DNA of 23,816 bases from positions 1-23,816 of the forward strand of contig CAYZGR010000048.1 in the NCBI GenBank assembly GCA_964478125.1. Direction: 5' to 3'. Below the pieces are notes generated by a model. The model saw only the letters and a program-made list of their open reading frames with translations, ran no database searches and was not told the origin of the DNA. Positions 8,232 to 15,897 of the stretch are shown here, in pieces (the stretch's first letter is position 1; each line of letters starts with the position of its first letter). The stretch comes from FW021-bin31 sp964478125 (GTDB lineage: Bacteria > Bacteroidota > Bacteroidia > Chitinophagales > Chitinophagaceae). The position numbers were made by a program, and so were the translations under genes.

Positions 8232-8687
8232 TTAACCGTATTTTTCAATAATTCGTTCACAGGCACCCTCTATCAAATTCCAGGCCGTATGGAATCCGTC
8301 CTCTCCGCCATACCATGGATCGGGAACGGAACGGTTCTCACCGGGATACAGTTCATTTAAAAACAGATCCACTTTTGAATCTTCCGCCGCCGTACCTCCA
8401 ATTTCCATTATTTCCTGGTATACATCCGTTGCCATGGCATATATTTTATCGAACTCCTTAAAATCCGAAGGCCTGAATTGCCGCGCCCGCTGGTGGGAAA
8501 TATCAATATGTTTTCCGGAAGCCACTTTTTGAGCCAGGCGATGAGGCGGCTCTCCCACATGAAAAGATTCAGTACCCGCACTGTCAACCTCCCATTTGAG
8601 GCCGTTTGCTTCTATTTTTTTTCTCATGAGGCCTTCCGCCATGGGTGAGCGGCAAATATTTCCCAGGCAAACCATTAAAATTTTCAT
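8232..8687 (-). CDS. Low-molecular-weight protein tyrosine phosphatase
   Basis: A 151-residue cytoplasmic phosphatase of the LMW-PTP/arsenate-reductase fold. The P-loop C7-L-G-N-I-C-R13-S lies right at the N-terminus, giving the nucleophile Cys7 and phosphate-binding Arg13. The general acid Asp123 sits in the D-P-W-Y-G-G motif, which is the usual place in active enzymes. The full family length is present. In other bacteria such enzymes often dephosphorylate tyrosine kinases controlling capsule or exopolysaccharide. No kinase gene is in this window, so the partner here is unknown. It is the first gene of a two-gene operon with the SanA-like protein. The start ATG (8687) has a Shine-Dalgarno-like AAGGAG four bases upstream. 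Confidence 0.95.
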   Translation of the reverse strand: MKILMVCLGNICRSPMAEGLMRKKIEANGLKWEVDSAGTESFHVGEPPHRLAQKVASGKHIDISHQRARQFRPSDFKEFDKIYAMATDVYQEIMEIGGTAAEDSKVDLFLNELYPGENRSVPDPWYGGEDGFHTAWNLIEGACERIIEKYG

Positions 8688-8691
8688 ACTT

Positions 8692-8697
8692 CTCCTT
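8692..8697 (-). promoter_or_regulatory. Shine-Dalgarno-like AAGGAG for the LMW-PTP gene
   Basis: On the minus strand AAGGAG occurs four bases before the ATG at 8687. Strong Shine-Dalgarno sites are uncommon upstream of Bacteroidota genes and I see few others in this window. It supports the chosen start but could be coincidental. Confidence 0.35.
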
Positions 8698-8927
8698 CGT
8701 TTTTGACCGGCAAATATCTTATTTTTTTGACTGGATGGGGCCTGTATTTCTGTTTATTTATGGAAAAACCGGTACCATAACATCTTAATTAACAGGCAGG
8801 TGATCCGGGAAATAAGAATGCCGGTAATTTTTTGGAATTAAAATAATATTTTTTTGTATCATTGCCACTCTTATTTTCGGAGAACAGGCCGCGTGTTTTA
8901 TGGAATCATCCATTCACGCAGTGACTT

Positions 8928-9176
8928 ATGAACGTACAGACTATGAACATACAGGAACGGAATAGAAAAAGCAAGGTTTATGTTCGATTCCGAAAAACTC
9001 TTGATATTTCCATGGGGTTGTTATATATATGCTGTGGTATTTTTGCCATTTTGGCTAAAAAATTGGGATATACCTTCCAGATAGAAGCCTCTTTTGGATT
9101 TTTTGTGGCCATCGGGGGCGTGTTTATCCTTTATGGCGCATTTAGGATTTATCGTGGATTTAAACATATTTTTTAA
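8928..9176 (+). CDS. Small two-TM membrane protein, unknown function
   Basis: An 82-residue protein with a basic N-terminal tail and two predicted membrane helices, about residues 28-46 (ISMGLLYICCGIFAILA) and 55-75 (SFGFFVAIGGVFILYGAF), ending in a short basic tail. No family is recognised with confidence. A second in-frame ATG at 8943 (MNIQERN) is an equally plausible start. The gene is 59 bases upstream of a PstS-like lipoprotein, all in one direction, so it may be the first gene of the locus 8928-12037. The 240 bases before it (8688-8927) are AT-rich and separate it from the divergent phosphatase operon. A weak TATTTTCG at 8872 resembles a -7 element, but its spacing to the nearest TTTG (15 bases) is too short. 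Confidence 0.7.
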   Translation: MNVQTMNIQERNRKSKVYVRFRKTLDISMGLLYICCGIFAILAKKLGYTFQIEASFGFFVAIGGVFILYGAFRIYRGFKHIF

Positions 9177-9235
9177 CATTATTTTATAAAGGGCCATAGG
9201 GATTATTATTTATATTTATCAACAAGAAATTTGAG

Positions 9236-10186
9236 ATGGGCAAAAGAAGCATATATATATTTTTGGCGCTGCTTTTGTTTGTAGTGGCCTGTAAAAGAGG
9301 GAAGGGTCCGCCGGACACGCCTACTTCGGGTACCATACATATAAGTGTGGATGAATCTTTCCAGCCTTTGCTGGATACCGAGATCTCTGTCTTTCAGGAT
9401 TTGCATCCGGAAGCTCATATTATTGCTTCTTATAAATCGGAAAGGGATTGTTATCGGGATCTTGTGAATGACAGCGCCCGCTTGATTATAGTTACGCGCC
9501 CTATGAACAAAGAGGAGGCTAAATATTTTAAAGACATGCGTGTTCCCATGCAAAACAAGCCCATAGCGCGGGATGCCGTTGCCCTGATCGTTAACCCGGC
9601 CAATACGGATACGCTGATGACCATGAAGGAGGTGCGGGCACTAATGAGCGGGAAGGGAACAGCGCCTTCTTATGAAGTCGTTTTTGATAAAGAGAATTCC
9701 AGTCTTGTGCATTTTATGATTGACTCCGTAAACAAAGGTCAGCCGCTGGCGCCGGGTGTAAAGGCGGCCGGCGGCTGTGCCGAGGTAGTAGATTATGTAG
9801 CCGCCCATAAGGACGCCTTAGGGGTGATAGGGGTGAGCTGGATATCTAACCCTTTTGATTCTACAGGTCTGAGTTTTTTGAAAAAAATTAATGTGGTGAG
9901 CATAATGGGAGATTCTACTTATGAATACTTAAGTAAAAATCCTAACTTTGACCCGAAGGACCCGGCTTATCAACGTTACTACTTTAAACCATATCAGGCA
10001 TACATTGCATTCAAAAGTTATCCATTAACACGGAATGTGTATTTTGTGTTGCGCCAACCCTATTTTGGTTTAGGCACGGGATTTGCAAACTTTTTAGCGG
10101 GGAACAAGGGGCAAATGATCATTGGGAAGGCCCGTTTATTTCCGCTTAATCTCAATATTCAAATTCGTAAGGCAAGCATTAATTAA
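9236..10186 (+). CDS. PstS-like phosphate-binding-type lipoprotein
   Basis: A 316-residue periplasmic-binding-protein-fold lipoprotein. The signal peptide ends in a good lipobox (V-V-A-C19). The mature part follows the PstS-like pattern: TIHISVDESFQPLLD near residue 33, an early acidic D/E-rich helix, a RDAVALIVNP strand near 118, an EVRALMSGK segment near 136 and LGVIGVSWI near 200. Proteins of this class are annotated as phosphate ABC transporter substrate-binding proteins, but in Bacteroidota they often sit beside TonB/ExbBD genes or TPR proteins and not beside pstCAB. Here no permease or ATPase gene is present. Ligand identity (phosphate or another oxyanion, or a structural role) is therefore open. 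The following TPR gene starts 30 bases later, which suggests one transcript. Confidence 0.8.
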   Translation: MGKRSIYIFLALLLFVVACKRGKGPPDTPTSGTIHISVDESFQPLLDTEISVFQDLHPEAHIIASYKSERDCYRDLVNDSARLIIVTRPMNKEEAKYFKDMRVPMQNKPIARDAVALIVNPANTDTLMTMKEVRALMSGKGTAPSYEVVFDKENSSLVHFMIDSVNKGQPLAPGVKAAGGCAEVVDYVAAHKDALGVIGVSWISNPFDSTGLSFLKKINVVSIMGDSTYEYLSKNPNFDPKDPAYQRYYFKPYQAYIAFKSYPLTRNVYFVLRQPYFGLGTGFANFLAGNKGQMIIGKARLFPLNLNIQIRKASIN

Positions 10187-10216
10187 CAACTAAAACCCAA
10201 TAAAAAACAGAAAAAG

Positions 10217-12037
10217 ATGAAAATGAAATCATGTTTGTTAGCTGTTATGCTGCTATTTGTGGGGCAGGCTGTTTTCTCTCAATCTCTGGACGAAGTGAAA
10301 AAGGACCTGTATTATGAGCATAACATCTCTGCTTTGAAAACCCTGAAGTCACTGGCTGCTTCCAAGCCTGATGAAAATGTATATTATTACCTGGGTATTG
10401 CACAGGCAAAAGAAGATAGCTTTCAGGCGGCTAAGCAGAGTTTTGAAAAAGCCCGGCAGGTAGCGAGAAAGAACAGATTCCCATTAACCTATGTGGGGCT
10501 TGGGAGACTGGATATCCTGCAGGGGAAGTATGAGGCGGCTAAACAGGAGTTCCAGAAAGCCTGGGACGAGAGCAAAGGAAGAGAATTTGATGTAGTTCGC
10601 GGCATTTTAAAGGCTACGGCCCTGGATCCCAAGGCGGATGCCAATTATGCTATTGATCTGGTTAAAAAATTCCAGGAGGATCGGCATAATCGAAAATATG
10701 AATATACTGCCGAAGATTATACGGCTATTGGCAATGTATATGTCAATCTTCCTTCCGGTGGCGGCAAGGCGGCCACTAATTATGAGAATGCACTGAGCAA
10801 AGATCCCAATTATGCCAAAGCAGCCTTGGAGCTGGGAAATCTATGGAGCCGTGCCCGTCAGGACAGCCTGGCCCGGCTCAACTGGGAAAAGGCTGTGAAT
10901 GTTGACAATAATTACGGCCCTGCATTTTATAAACTTTTTACATATTACAGGATCCGGGATCTTGATTCCGCACAAAAATATCTGAATCGGTACATGGATT
11001 TAACCGATGATAAGCTGAATGCGAAGATCTACCTGGTAGACGTGATGTACCTGCAGAAAAATTATCAACAGGCTATTGATAATGCGCACGAACTTATGGA
11101 ACAGCCCATTTTGGAAAATACCAAAACGCGGTTATATAAATTGATCGCTGTAAGTCAACTGGCCATGGGTGATTCGCTGGATGCCAAGAAAAATATGGAC
11201 ACTTACTTTGAGCGTCAGCCTGAAGAAGATGTTGTACCTTTTGACTATAAGACCTATGCGGATATTATGGGCAAATTGGGCAATGAACAGGAAAAACTGA
11301 AATACCTCAATCTGTTTGTAGATAAGGATACGTCTACGAACGTGAACTTTATACGCGAAACAGCAAATAACTTACGAAAAAGCGATGATTTTAAAGCTGC
11401 AGAATTGTGGTTCCAGAAATTATTTAAAGTAGCGGATTCTAATCAGATCACCATGGGGGATTATTATTATCGTGCCTTATCCAAATACGGGGCGGCGCTC
11501 CATGGAATCGGAACTTATGACGATGCGGTGGCCTCTTGGGATAATTTTATCGATAAGTATCCCGACCAGCCTTCCGGTTACCTGCTTAAGGCGCGTACTT
11601 TACAAATGAAAGATACGGCTCTTGCCGGACTTGCTGTGGAGGCATATGATGTTTATATCAGTAAGCTGAAGCCCGAGGATAAAGAAAAAAGAGCAAATAC
11701 GCTGAAGGACATCTATGCTTATGATGCAAAGTGTGCTGCTACTCAAAAAGACGAGGAAAAGGCCATTGCATATATGAACAAATTGCTTGAACTCGATCCT
11801 CAAAGCCCTGTGGCTGCCAATATTTATGTAAGTATGGCTGCCGATAAATTGCGGAATAAGAAGCTGGATAACGCGGAGGAATATGCCAATAAAGCCCTCT
11901 CTATTGATCCGGATAATGCGAATGCTACCCAGATACTCAAGATCGCAAAGCAATACGCGGCACAAATGGCGGAATACCAGAAAAAACTCAAAGCCTATAA
12001 AGAGGCTAAGGCCAAACAACAATCTCAAGATAATTAA
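10217..12037 (+). CDS. Secreted TPR-repeat protein
   Basis: A 606-residue protein with a cleavable signal peptide (MKMKSCLLAVMLLFVGQAVFSQ, cut probably before S22 or after A-V-F-S-Q) and then an all-helical array of tetratricopeptide repeats. Repeat signatures include YYYLGIAQAKEDSFQAAKQSFEKA near residue 55-80, YVGLGRLDILQGKYEAAKQEF near 95-115, a YAKAALELGNLW repeat near 195, and AEEYANKALSIDPDNANA near 555-575. The last about 30 residues are a Lys/Gln/Ala-rich coiled-coil-like tail. TPR arrays mediate protein-protein contacts; this one should act in the periplasm. Its neighbour is the PstS-like lipoprotein, a pairing known in other Bacteroidota, which suggests a joint envelope function. 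A Rho-independent terminator follows within 30 bases and ends the operon. The binding partner is unknown. Confidence 0.88.
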   Translation: MKMKSCLLAVMLLFVGQAVFSQSLDEVKKDLYYEHNISALKTLKSLAASKPDENVYYYLGIAQAKEDSFQAAKQSFEKARQVARKNRFPLTYVGLGRLDILQGKYEAAKQEFQKAWDESKGREFDVVRGILKATALDPKADANYAIDLVKKFQEDRHNRKYEYTAEDYTAIGNVYVNLPSGGGKAATNYENALSKDPNYAKAALELGNLWSRARQDSLARLNWEKAVNVDNNYGPAFYKLFTYYRIRDLDSAQKYLNRYMDLTDDKLNAKIYLVDVMYLQKNYQQAIDNAHELMEQPILENTKTRLYKLIAVSQLAMGDSLDAKKNMDTYFERQPEEDVVPFDYKTYADIMGKLGNEQEKLKYLNLFVDKDTSTNVNFIRETANNLRKSDDFKAAELWFQKLFKVADSNQITMGDYYYRALSKYGAALHGIGTYDDAVASWDNFIDKYPDQPSGYLLKARTLQMKDTALAGLAVEAYDVYISKLKPEDKEKRANTLKDIYAYDAKCAATQKDEEKAIAYMNKLLELDPQSPVAANIYVSMAADKLRNKKLDNAEEYANKALSIDPDNANATQILKIAKQYAAQMAEYQKKLKAYKEAKAKQQSQDN

Positions 12038-12063
12038 TGTGGGATCCCATATATGGAAAATAC

Positions 12064-12095
12064 AAAAGCCTTCCGATTCATTTTGGAAGGCTTTT
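12064..12095 (+). terminator. Rho-independent terminator of the TPR gene
   Basis: A perfect 11-base-pair stem, AAAAGCCTTCC (12064-12074) paired with GGAAGGCTTTT (12085-12095), encloses a ten-base loop and runs into a T-tract. It starts 27 bases after the TPR stop codon. The A-rich left arm means it could also terminate weakly on the other strand. Confidence 0.92.
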
Positions 12096-12114
12096 TTTCA
12101 ATGTTGTAACTTTG
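12082..12114 (+). promoter_or_regulatory. tsaD: Putative Bacteroidota promoter for tsaD
   Basis: TTTG at 12082-12085 and TAACTTTG at 12107-12114 are separated by 21 bases, matching the Bacteroidota primary-sigma pattern TTTG-N19..23-TAnnTTTG. The -7 element ends only four bases before the tsaD ATG at 12119, so transcription would begin at or within a few bases of the start codon. The -33 element lies in the loop and right arm of the upstream terminator. Confidence 0.6.
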
Positions 12115-12118
12115 AGCC

Positions 12119-13126
12119 ATGTCGGTAAATATTCTGGCGATAGAATCGTCCTGCGATGAAACCAGCGCAGCCGTCCTGCAGGATGGGAAAATTCTTTCTA
12201 ATTTTATTGCTACGCAATCTGTTCATGAACAGTACGGGGGGGTGGTACCCGAGCTGGCCTCCAGGGCTCACCAGCAAAATATAATTCCTGTCGTAGATAC
12301 GGCTTTGAAGCAGGCCGGATTGAAAAAGTCTGAATTGGATGCCGTTGCCTTTACTCAGGCGCCGGGGCTTATTGGTTCGCTGCTGGTGGGGGCCTGCTTT
12401 GCCAAATCCATGGCATTGGGACTCGGGATCCCCCTTATCTCCGTGCATCACATGCAGGCGCATGTGCTGGCAAACTGTATTGAGGAGCCCCGTCCGACAT
12501 TTCCTTTTCTTTGTCTGACCGTTTCGGGAGGGCATACGCAAATTGTCCTTTGTGAGGATCATCTGAAGATGAAGGTGATCGGGCAAACCAGGGACGATGC
12601 TGCGGGGGAGGCTTTCGATAAAACGGCTAAAATATTGGGGTTGCCTTATCCCGGAGGTCCTGTATTGGATAAATATGCAAAGAGTGGCGATCCCCGGCGC
12701 TTTGCTTTCCCCGAACCCCAAATAGAAGGACTGGATTTCAGCTTTAGCGGCCTTAAAACGGCTATTCTTTATTTTGTGCAGGAACAAACCGCCAGGGATC
12801 CGGCTTTTATCCGGAATAATCTGAATGATCTTTGCGCTTCTGTTCAGCACCGGATTGTGACCATCCTCTTGAAGAAACTGGCTAAAGCCAGTCGGCAGAC
12901 GGGCATCACAGAAATTTGTATTGCGGGAGGGGTAAGCGCTAACTCCGGCCTGCGCCAGGCTTTAAAAGACCATGCAGAAAGGTTGGACTGGAATGCCTAT
13001 ATTCCCGCTTTTCAATATTGTACGGACAATGCGGGAATGATTGCCATAACGGCATATTATAAATTTAAGAAAAGCCTTTTTTCAGATCTGGGAATCAGCC
13101 CGACTGCAAGGGCGGCATTTGATTAA
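12119..13126 (+). CDS. tsaD: tRNA N6-adenosine threonylcarbamoyltransferase TsaD
   Basis: TsaD transfers the threonylcarbamoyl group from threonylcarbamoyl-AMP to A37 of ANN-decoding tRNAs, acting with TsaB and TsaE in the cytoplasm. The 335-residue protein is full length. The N-terminal ASKHA signature is IESSCDETSAAV (8-19), followed by the characteristic VHEQYGGVVPELASRAH (35-51). The metal-binding H-x-x-x-H is His111 and His115 (H-M-Q-A-H). Further conserved blocks are VSGGHTQ, the GEAFDKTAK region, LDFSFSGLKT, and the C-terminal AGGVSANSGLR and YCTDNAGMIA. TsaB and TsaE genes are not in this window. A four-gene plus-strand run follows (to 15176), but the first following gene is 11 bases away, so co-transcription is plausible. 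It is essential in most bacteria. Confidence 0.98.
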   Translation: MSVNILAIESSCDETSAAVLQDGKILSNFIATQSVHEQYGGVVPELASRAHQQNIIPVVDTALKQAGLKKSELDAVAFTQAPGLIGSLLVGACFAKSMALGLGIPLISVHHMQAHVLANCIEEPRPTFPFLCLTVSGGHTQIVLCEDHLKMKVIGQTRDDAAGEAFDKTAKILGLPYPGGPVLDKYAKSGDPRRFAFPEPQIEGLDFSFSGLKTAILYFVQEQTARDPAFIRNNLNDLCASVQHRIVTILLKKLAKASRQTGITEICIAGGVSANSGLRQALKDHAERLDWNAYIPAFQYCTDNAGMIAITAYYKFKKSLFSDLGISPTARAAFD

Positions 13127-13137
13127 AATTCGATTTT

Positions 13138-13683
13138 ATGATGTATACCGATCGTTTATTTGTGGAAGTAATAGAAAAACGTTTTGAAGCCTACAAAGTA
13201 TTGGGGGAAAAGGCCATCATGCAATTGGAAGATAAAGACCTCCACAGGAGACAACACCAGGGAGAGAATAATATCTATATGATAGTAAAACATATGCATG
13301 GAAATATGCTTTCACGTTTCACTGATTTTTTGAAGAGCGATGGGGAAAAATCCTGGAGAAAACGGGATGAAGAATTCAAGGATGATGTTGATAAAACGAT
13401 GGATCAGCTTCTTCTTTTATGGCATGAAGGATGGGAATGCCTTTTTAAGGCCTTGTCATCTTTAAGGGATGAAGATCTGAAAGAGCGGGTGACCATCCGG
13501 TCTGAACCGCATCTTGTTTTAGATGCGCTGTTGCGGCAAGTAGCCCATTATGCCTATCATGTGGGGCAGATCGTGTATCTTGCTAAAGATTTTAAAGGGA
13601 CGGATTGGAGTCCCTTATCCATTCCTCCCGGTGCTTCAGAAGCGTTTAACCAAAAAATGAGAACAAAGTATGATTCCATATAG
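13138..13683 (+). CDS. DinB-superfamily protein (DUF1572-like)
   Basis: A 181-residue four-helix-bundle protein of the DinB/YfiT superfamily, close to DUF1572. The putative metal-binding histidines are visible: His52/His54 in KHMHGNM, and His137 and His141 in HYAYHVGQIVYL. This late H-x-x-x-H-x-G-Q motif is the strongest family mark. Members are metal-dependent proteins, some of them thiol S-transferases, but most are uncharacterised, and no substrate can be assigned here. Two consecutive ATG codons occur at 13138 and 13141; the first is used. The gene lies 11 bases after tsaD and its 3' end overlaps the next lipoprotein gene by 14 bases, which suggests translational coupling. Confidence 0.83.
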   Translation: MMYTDRLFVEVIEKRFEAYKVLGEKAIMQLEDKDLHRRQHQGENNIYMIVKHMHGNMLSRFTDFLKSDGEKSWRKRDEEFKDDVDKTMDQLLLLWHEGWECLFKALSSLRDEDLKERVTIRSEPHLVLDALLRQVAHYAYHVGQIVYLAKDFKGTDWSPLSIPPGASEAFNQKMRTKYDSI

Positions 13684-14116
13684 ATCAGTAGCGGTTATAT
13701 TCATCTTATTACTTTCAGTTTGTTTGTTGAGTTCATGCGGACGTATGCGGACTGAAAAGCTGTTGATGAACAAACGTTGGCTGGTTTATGATGTAACCCC
13801 GCCTGCCGGAACCTTTAATATTGAAAAGAGCAACAGGGCGAAAGAACTGAAAAACGGGTTTTATAAAAATGCATGGTTTGAATTTTTATCCGACAGCCTT
13901 TTTGTGGCCTCTTTTGGAGGGAAGACGGACACCGGCAAGTACGCCATTCGTGCAGGTGGGAAAGCAGTTTCCTTATTTCCCCGCTATGGCCATACCATTT
14001 ATGAACAGATTAAAATAAAAGAGCTAAAAAGAGACCGGTTGCAGTTCACCACGCAGATAGCTGATTTTCATATGTTGCTGCATCTGAAGGCTTCCCCTCT
14101 TACGCATCAGCAATAA
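13670..14116 (+). CDS. Small lipoprotein of unknown function
   Basis: A 148-residue protein with a clear lipoprotein signal: hydrophobic segment from about residue 6 to 20 and lipobox L-S-S-C23. The mature part (from R25) is a likely small beta-rich domain: MNKRWLVYDVTPPAG near 33-47, then WFEFLSDSLFVASFGGKTDTGKYAI, and LQFTTQIADFHMLLHL near the end. That strand pattern is reminiscent of lipocalin-like domains common in Bacteroidota, but I cannot name a family. The start codon at 13670 lies inside the end of the DinB-like gene, so the two overlap by 14 bases in different frames and are surely co-transcribed. Function unknown. Confidence 0.75.
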   Translation: MIPYRSVAVIFILLLSVCLLSSCGRMRTEKLLMNKRWLVYDVTPPAGTFNIEKSNRAKELKNGFYKNAWFEFLSDSLFVASFGGKTDTGKYAIRAGGKAVSLFPRYGHTIYEQIKIKELKRDRLQFTTQIADFHMLLHLKASPLTHQQ

Positions 14117-14138
14117 TTTTTTGAATAAATTCCGGATC

Positions 14139-15176
14139 ATGATTTATGTGAATGGCATTCCGGGGCGTACGGCGAAAGCAGGGGCGCGTTCCTTTCTCTT
14201 TTTTACAGGCTTCGCATATCTGGGTATGCCTTCCCTTCCCTACTTCCAGGAGAAATTATATGAGGGGATCCGGGCGTGTGGAGCTGTTTTTCCCTCTTCC
14301 CGGGTGAGTAACTCCCGGAATGCTTTATATGAAACCTTTGAAGAAGCGCTGTCTGAATATGTGGGTCAGGAAGCTTCCGCCTGCTTTTCCTCCGGGTATC
14401 TGGCCGCCCTGGCGGCCGTTCAGTTTGCGGCCGGAAAGGGCGGTAGGTTGTTTTATATGCGAGGCGCCCATCCTTCGCTGAGAGAGGTTTCAAATATTGG
14501 AGCTGTGGAATTGGAGGGGACGAAGGACATGATTCTCGACCGCATAAGATCTTCATCCTCAGATTACCCAACCATTATCCTGGAATCTGTGGACCCTTTG
14601 AGTGGAAAGGTGGCTGATCTCGACTGGTTGCTAAATATAAAAAAACATGTGCGGGTCATTATAGACGATTCTCATGGAGTGGGACTTCTGGGCCAAAACG
14701 GGGAAGGAATTAGCGGACGCTTGCCGAAGGCTGATCATTTGCGTTATTTGGTTTGCTATTCCCTATCAAAAGCATTTAGTTGTGAAGGCGGCGCCGTTTC
14801 AGGGGATGCAGCGTGTATTGATCAGATTAAATCGCGGCCGCCGTTTTCTGCAACTACGCCCATGTCTCCTGCTTTTGCCTATGCATGGATGGAATGCCGG
14901 CCGTTTTTTAAAGAACAACGGAGGAAGCTACAGGAGAATTGCCGGTATTTTTCTCAAAAGACAGCTGATTTTAGAGAACTTGATTATGATATCCGGCTAC
15001 CCGTTGCCCGTCTTCCTTTTGAGGGCCTGTATGAAAAAGCGTTGAAGGATCATATCCTTCTCTCAGCCTTTCGCTATCCTACAGACAACGATCCTTTATT
15101 AACGCGGGCAGTTCTTAATGCTTTACATACCCGGGAGGATATTGACCGGCTGGTGCGTTGTATTTCTCAGGCTTAA
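14139..15176 (+). CDS. PLP-dependent alpha-oxoamine-synthase-like enzyme
   Basis: A 345-residue fold-type I pyridoxal-phosphate enzyme resembling 8-amino-7-oxononanoate synthase and 2-amino-3-ketobutyrate CoA ligase. The active-site signature is I-D-D-S-H179-G-V-G, with the Asp that pairs with the pyridine nitrogen, and the Schiff-base Lys211 in S-L-S-K-A-F followed by E-G-G-A-V. The early FFTGFAYLGM stands where typical family members have a N-Y-L-G-L motif. It is about 40-50 residues shorter than BioF, mostly at the ends. No other biotin gene is nearby, so a biotin role is doubtful; Bacteroidota carry several such orphan enzymes. ATG 14139 is chosen over TTG 14121. It begins 22 bases after the lipoprotein stop and its own stop overlaps the convergent Yip1 gene. 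Substrates are unknown. Confidence 0.82.
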   Translation: MIYVNGIPGRTAKAGARSFLFFTGFAYLGMPSLPYFQEKLYEGIRACGAVFPSSRVSNSRNALYETFEEALSEYVGQEASACFSSGYLAALAAVQFAAGKGGRLFYMRGAHPSLREVSNIGAVELEGTKDMILDRIRSSSSDYPTIILESVDPLSGKVADLDWLLNIKKHVRVIIDDSHGVGLLGQNGEGISGRLPKADHLRYLVCYSLSKAFSCEGGAVSGDAACIDQIKSRPPFSATTPMSPAFAYAWMECRPFFKEQRRKLQENCRYFSQKTADFRELDYDIRLPVARLPFEGLYEKALKDHILLSAFRYPTDNDPLLTRAVLNALHTREDIDRLVRCISQA

Positions 15177-15766
15177 AACCGGGCGAGACCGGTGCTGAAA
15201 AAACTTCCCAGGATACCGGTTAAGATGTACCCCACGATGGCATTTACAATGATAAGGACGACAATAGATATAATCAGGTAGAGGATCTTTTTATTTTCCG
15301 GTGTTCCCTTCATTGGGCTCAGCCCGAGATACCATAGATAAATTCCATATAATCCAAACAAGGAGCCTATAATAGAAATAGACGGTATAAGATACAAAAA
15401 TCCGCCTACCAGGGCGGGCGTATAAGAGTAAGCTACCAGCTGCATGGATTTTTCCAGGTTCTTTTCTGAATCGAAATAAGGGGCCAGGGCATCTATGACA
15501 TATGCGGCAAGTAGGATGGAGGCTACGTCCTGAATGAAGACGCTTATTCCGGTTGATATGCCCCAGTTGAGGCCGCCGACTTTGGTAATACCCGCGTTCA
15601 CTCCGAAAAGCCATAAGCCCAAAAAAGCAGCCAGGGCGGCCAGAGCTGCCAGCGGGATCACATATTGGGTCAGGAGGGCCTTGGGAGGTTGCGCTTCATA
15701 CTGGATGATGTCCCATTCTGACTTTGGATTCAGAATGATGTTTTTTACCCGATCAACTATTTGCAT
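15173..15766 (-). CDS. Yip1-family integral membrane protein
   Basis: A 197-residue polytopic protein of the Yip1 domain family (PF04893 type). It starts with a short amphipathic stretch, MQIVDRVKNIILNPKSEWD, typical of bacterial Yip1 proteins, followed by about five membrane segments: near 32-52, 68-92, 110-133, 136-150 and 163-190. The longer frame starting from TTG at 15799 adds eleven residues that do not look like part of the family, so ATG 15766 is preferred. The function of bacterial members is unknown. It stands alone on the minus strand between two plus-strand groups. Its stop codon overlaps the stop of the PLP-enzyme gene. The 131 bases to the divergent AraC gene (15767-15897) are AT-rich; I see no strong promoter there. 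Confidence 0.85.
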   Translation of the reverse strand: MQIVDRVKNIILNPKSEWDIIQYEAQPPKALLTQYVIPLAALAALAAFLGLWLFGVNAGITKVGGLNWGISTGISVFIQDVASILLAAYVIDALAPYFDSEKNLEKSMQLVAYSYTPALVGGFLYLIPSISIIGSLFGLYGIYLWYLGLSPMKGTPENKKILYLIISIVVLIIVNAIVGYILTGILGSFFSTGLARF

Positions 15767-15897
15767 GATGAAATGAAATGTAGCGTTGAAAAGGCTCAAA
15801 TTACTTTAAACGTTAAAAATTGCCAAAAGATCTATGGAGGATCATCTGTATTATTTTACCTTTAATGCTTACATTGCAATGAAATTATAATAAAATA

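Noticed and set aside
12098..12850. 250-residue minus-strand ORF covering tsaD
   Set aside because: It lies entirely antisense to a full-length TsaD with intact motifs; its translation shows no domain and its length follows from codon composition.
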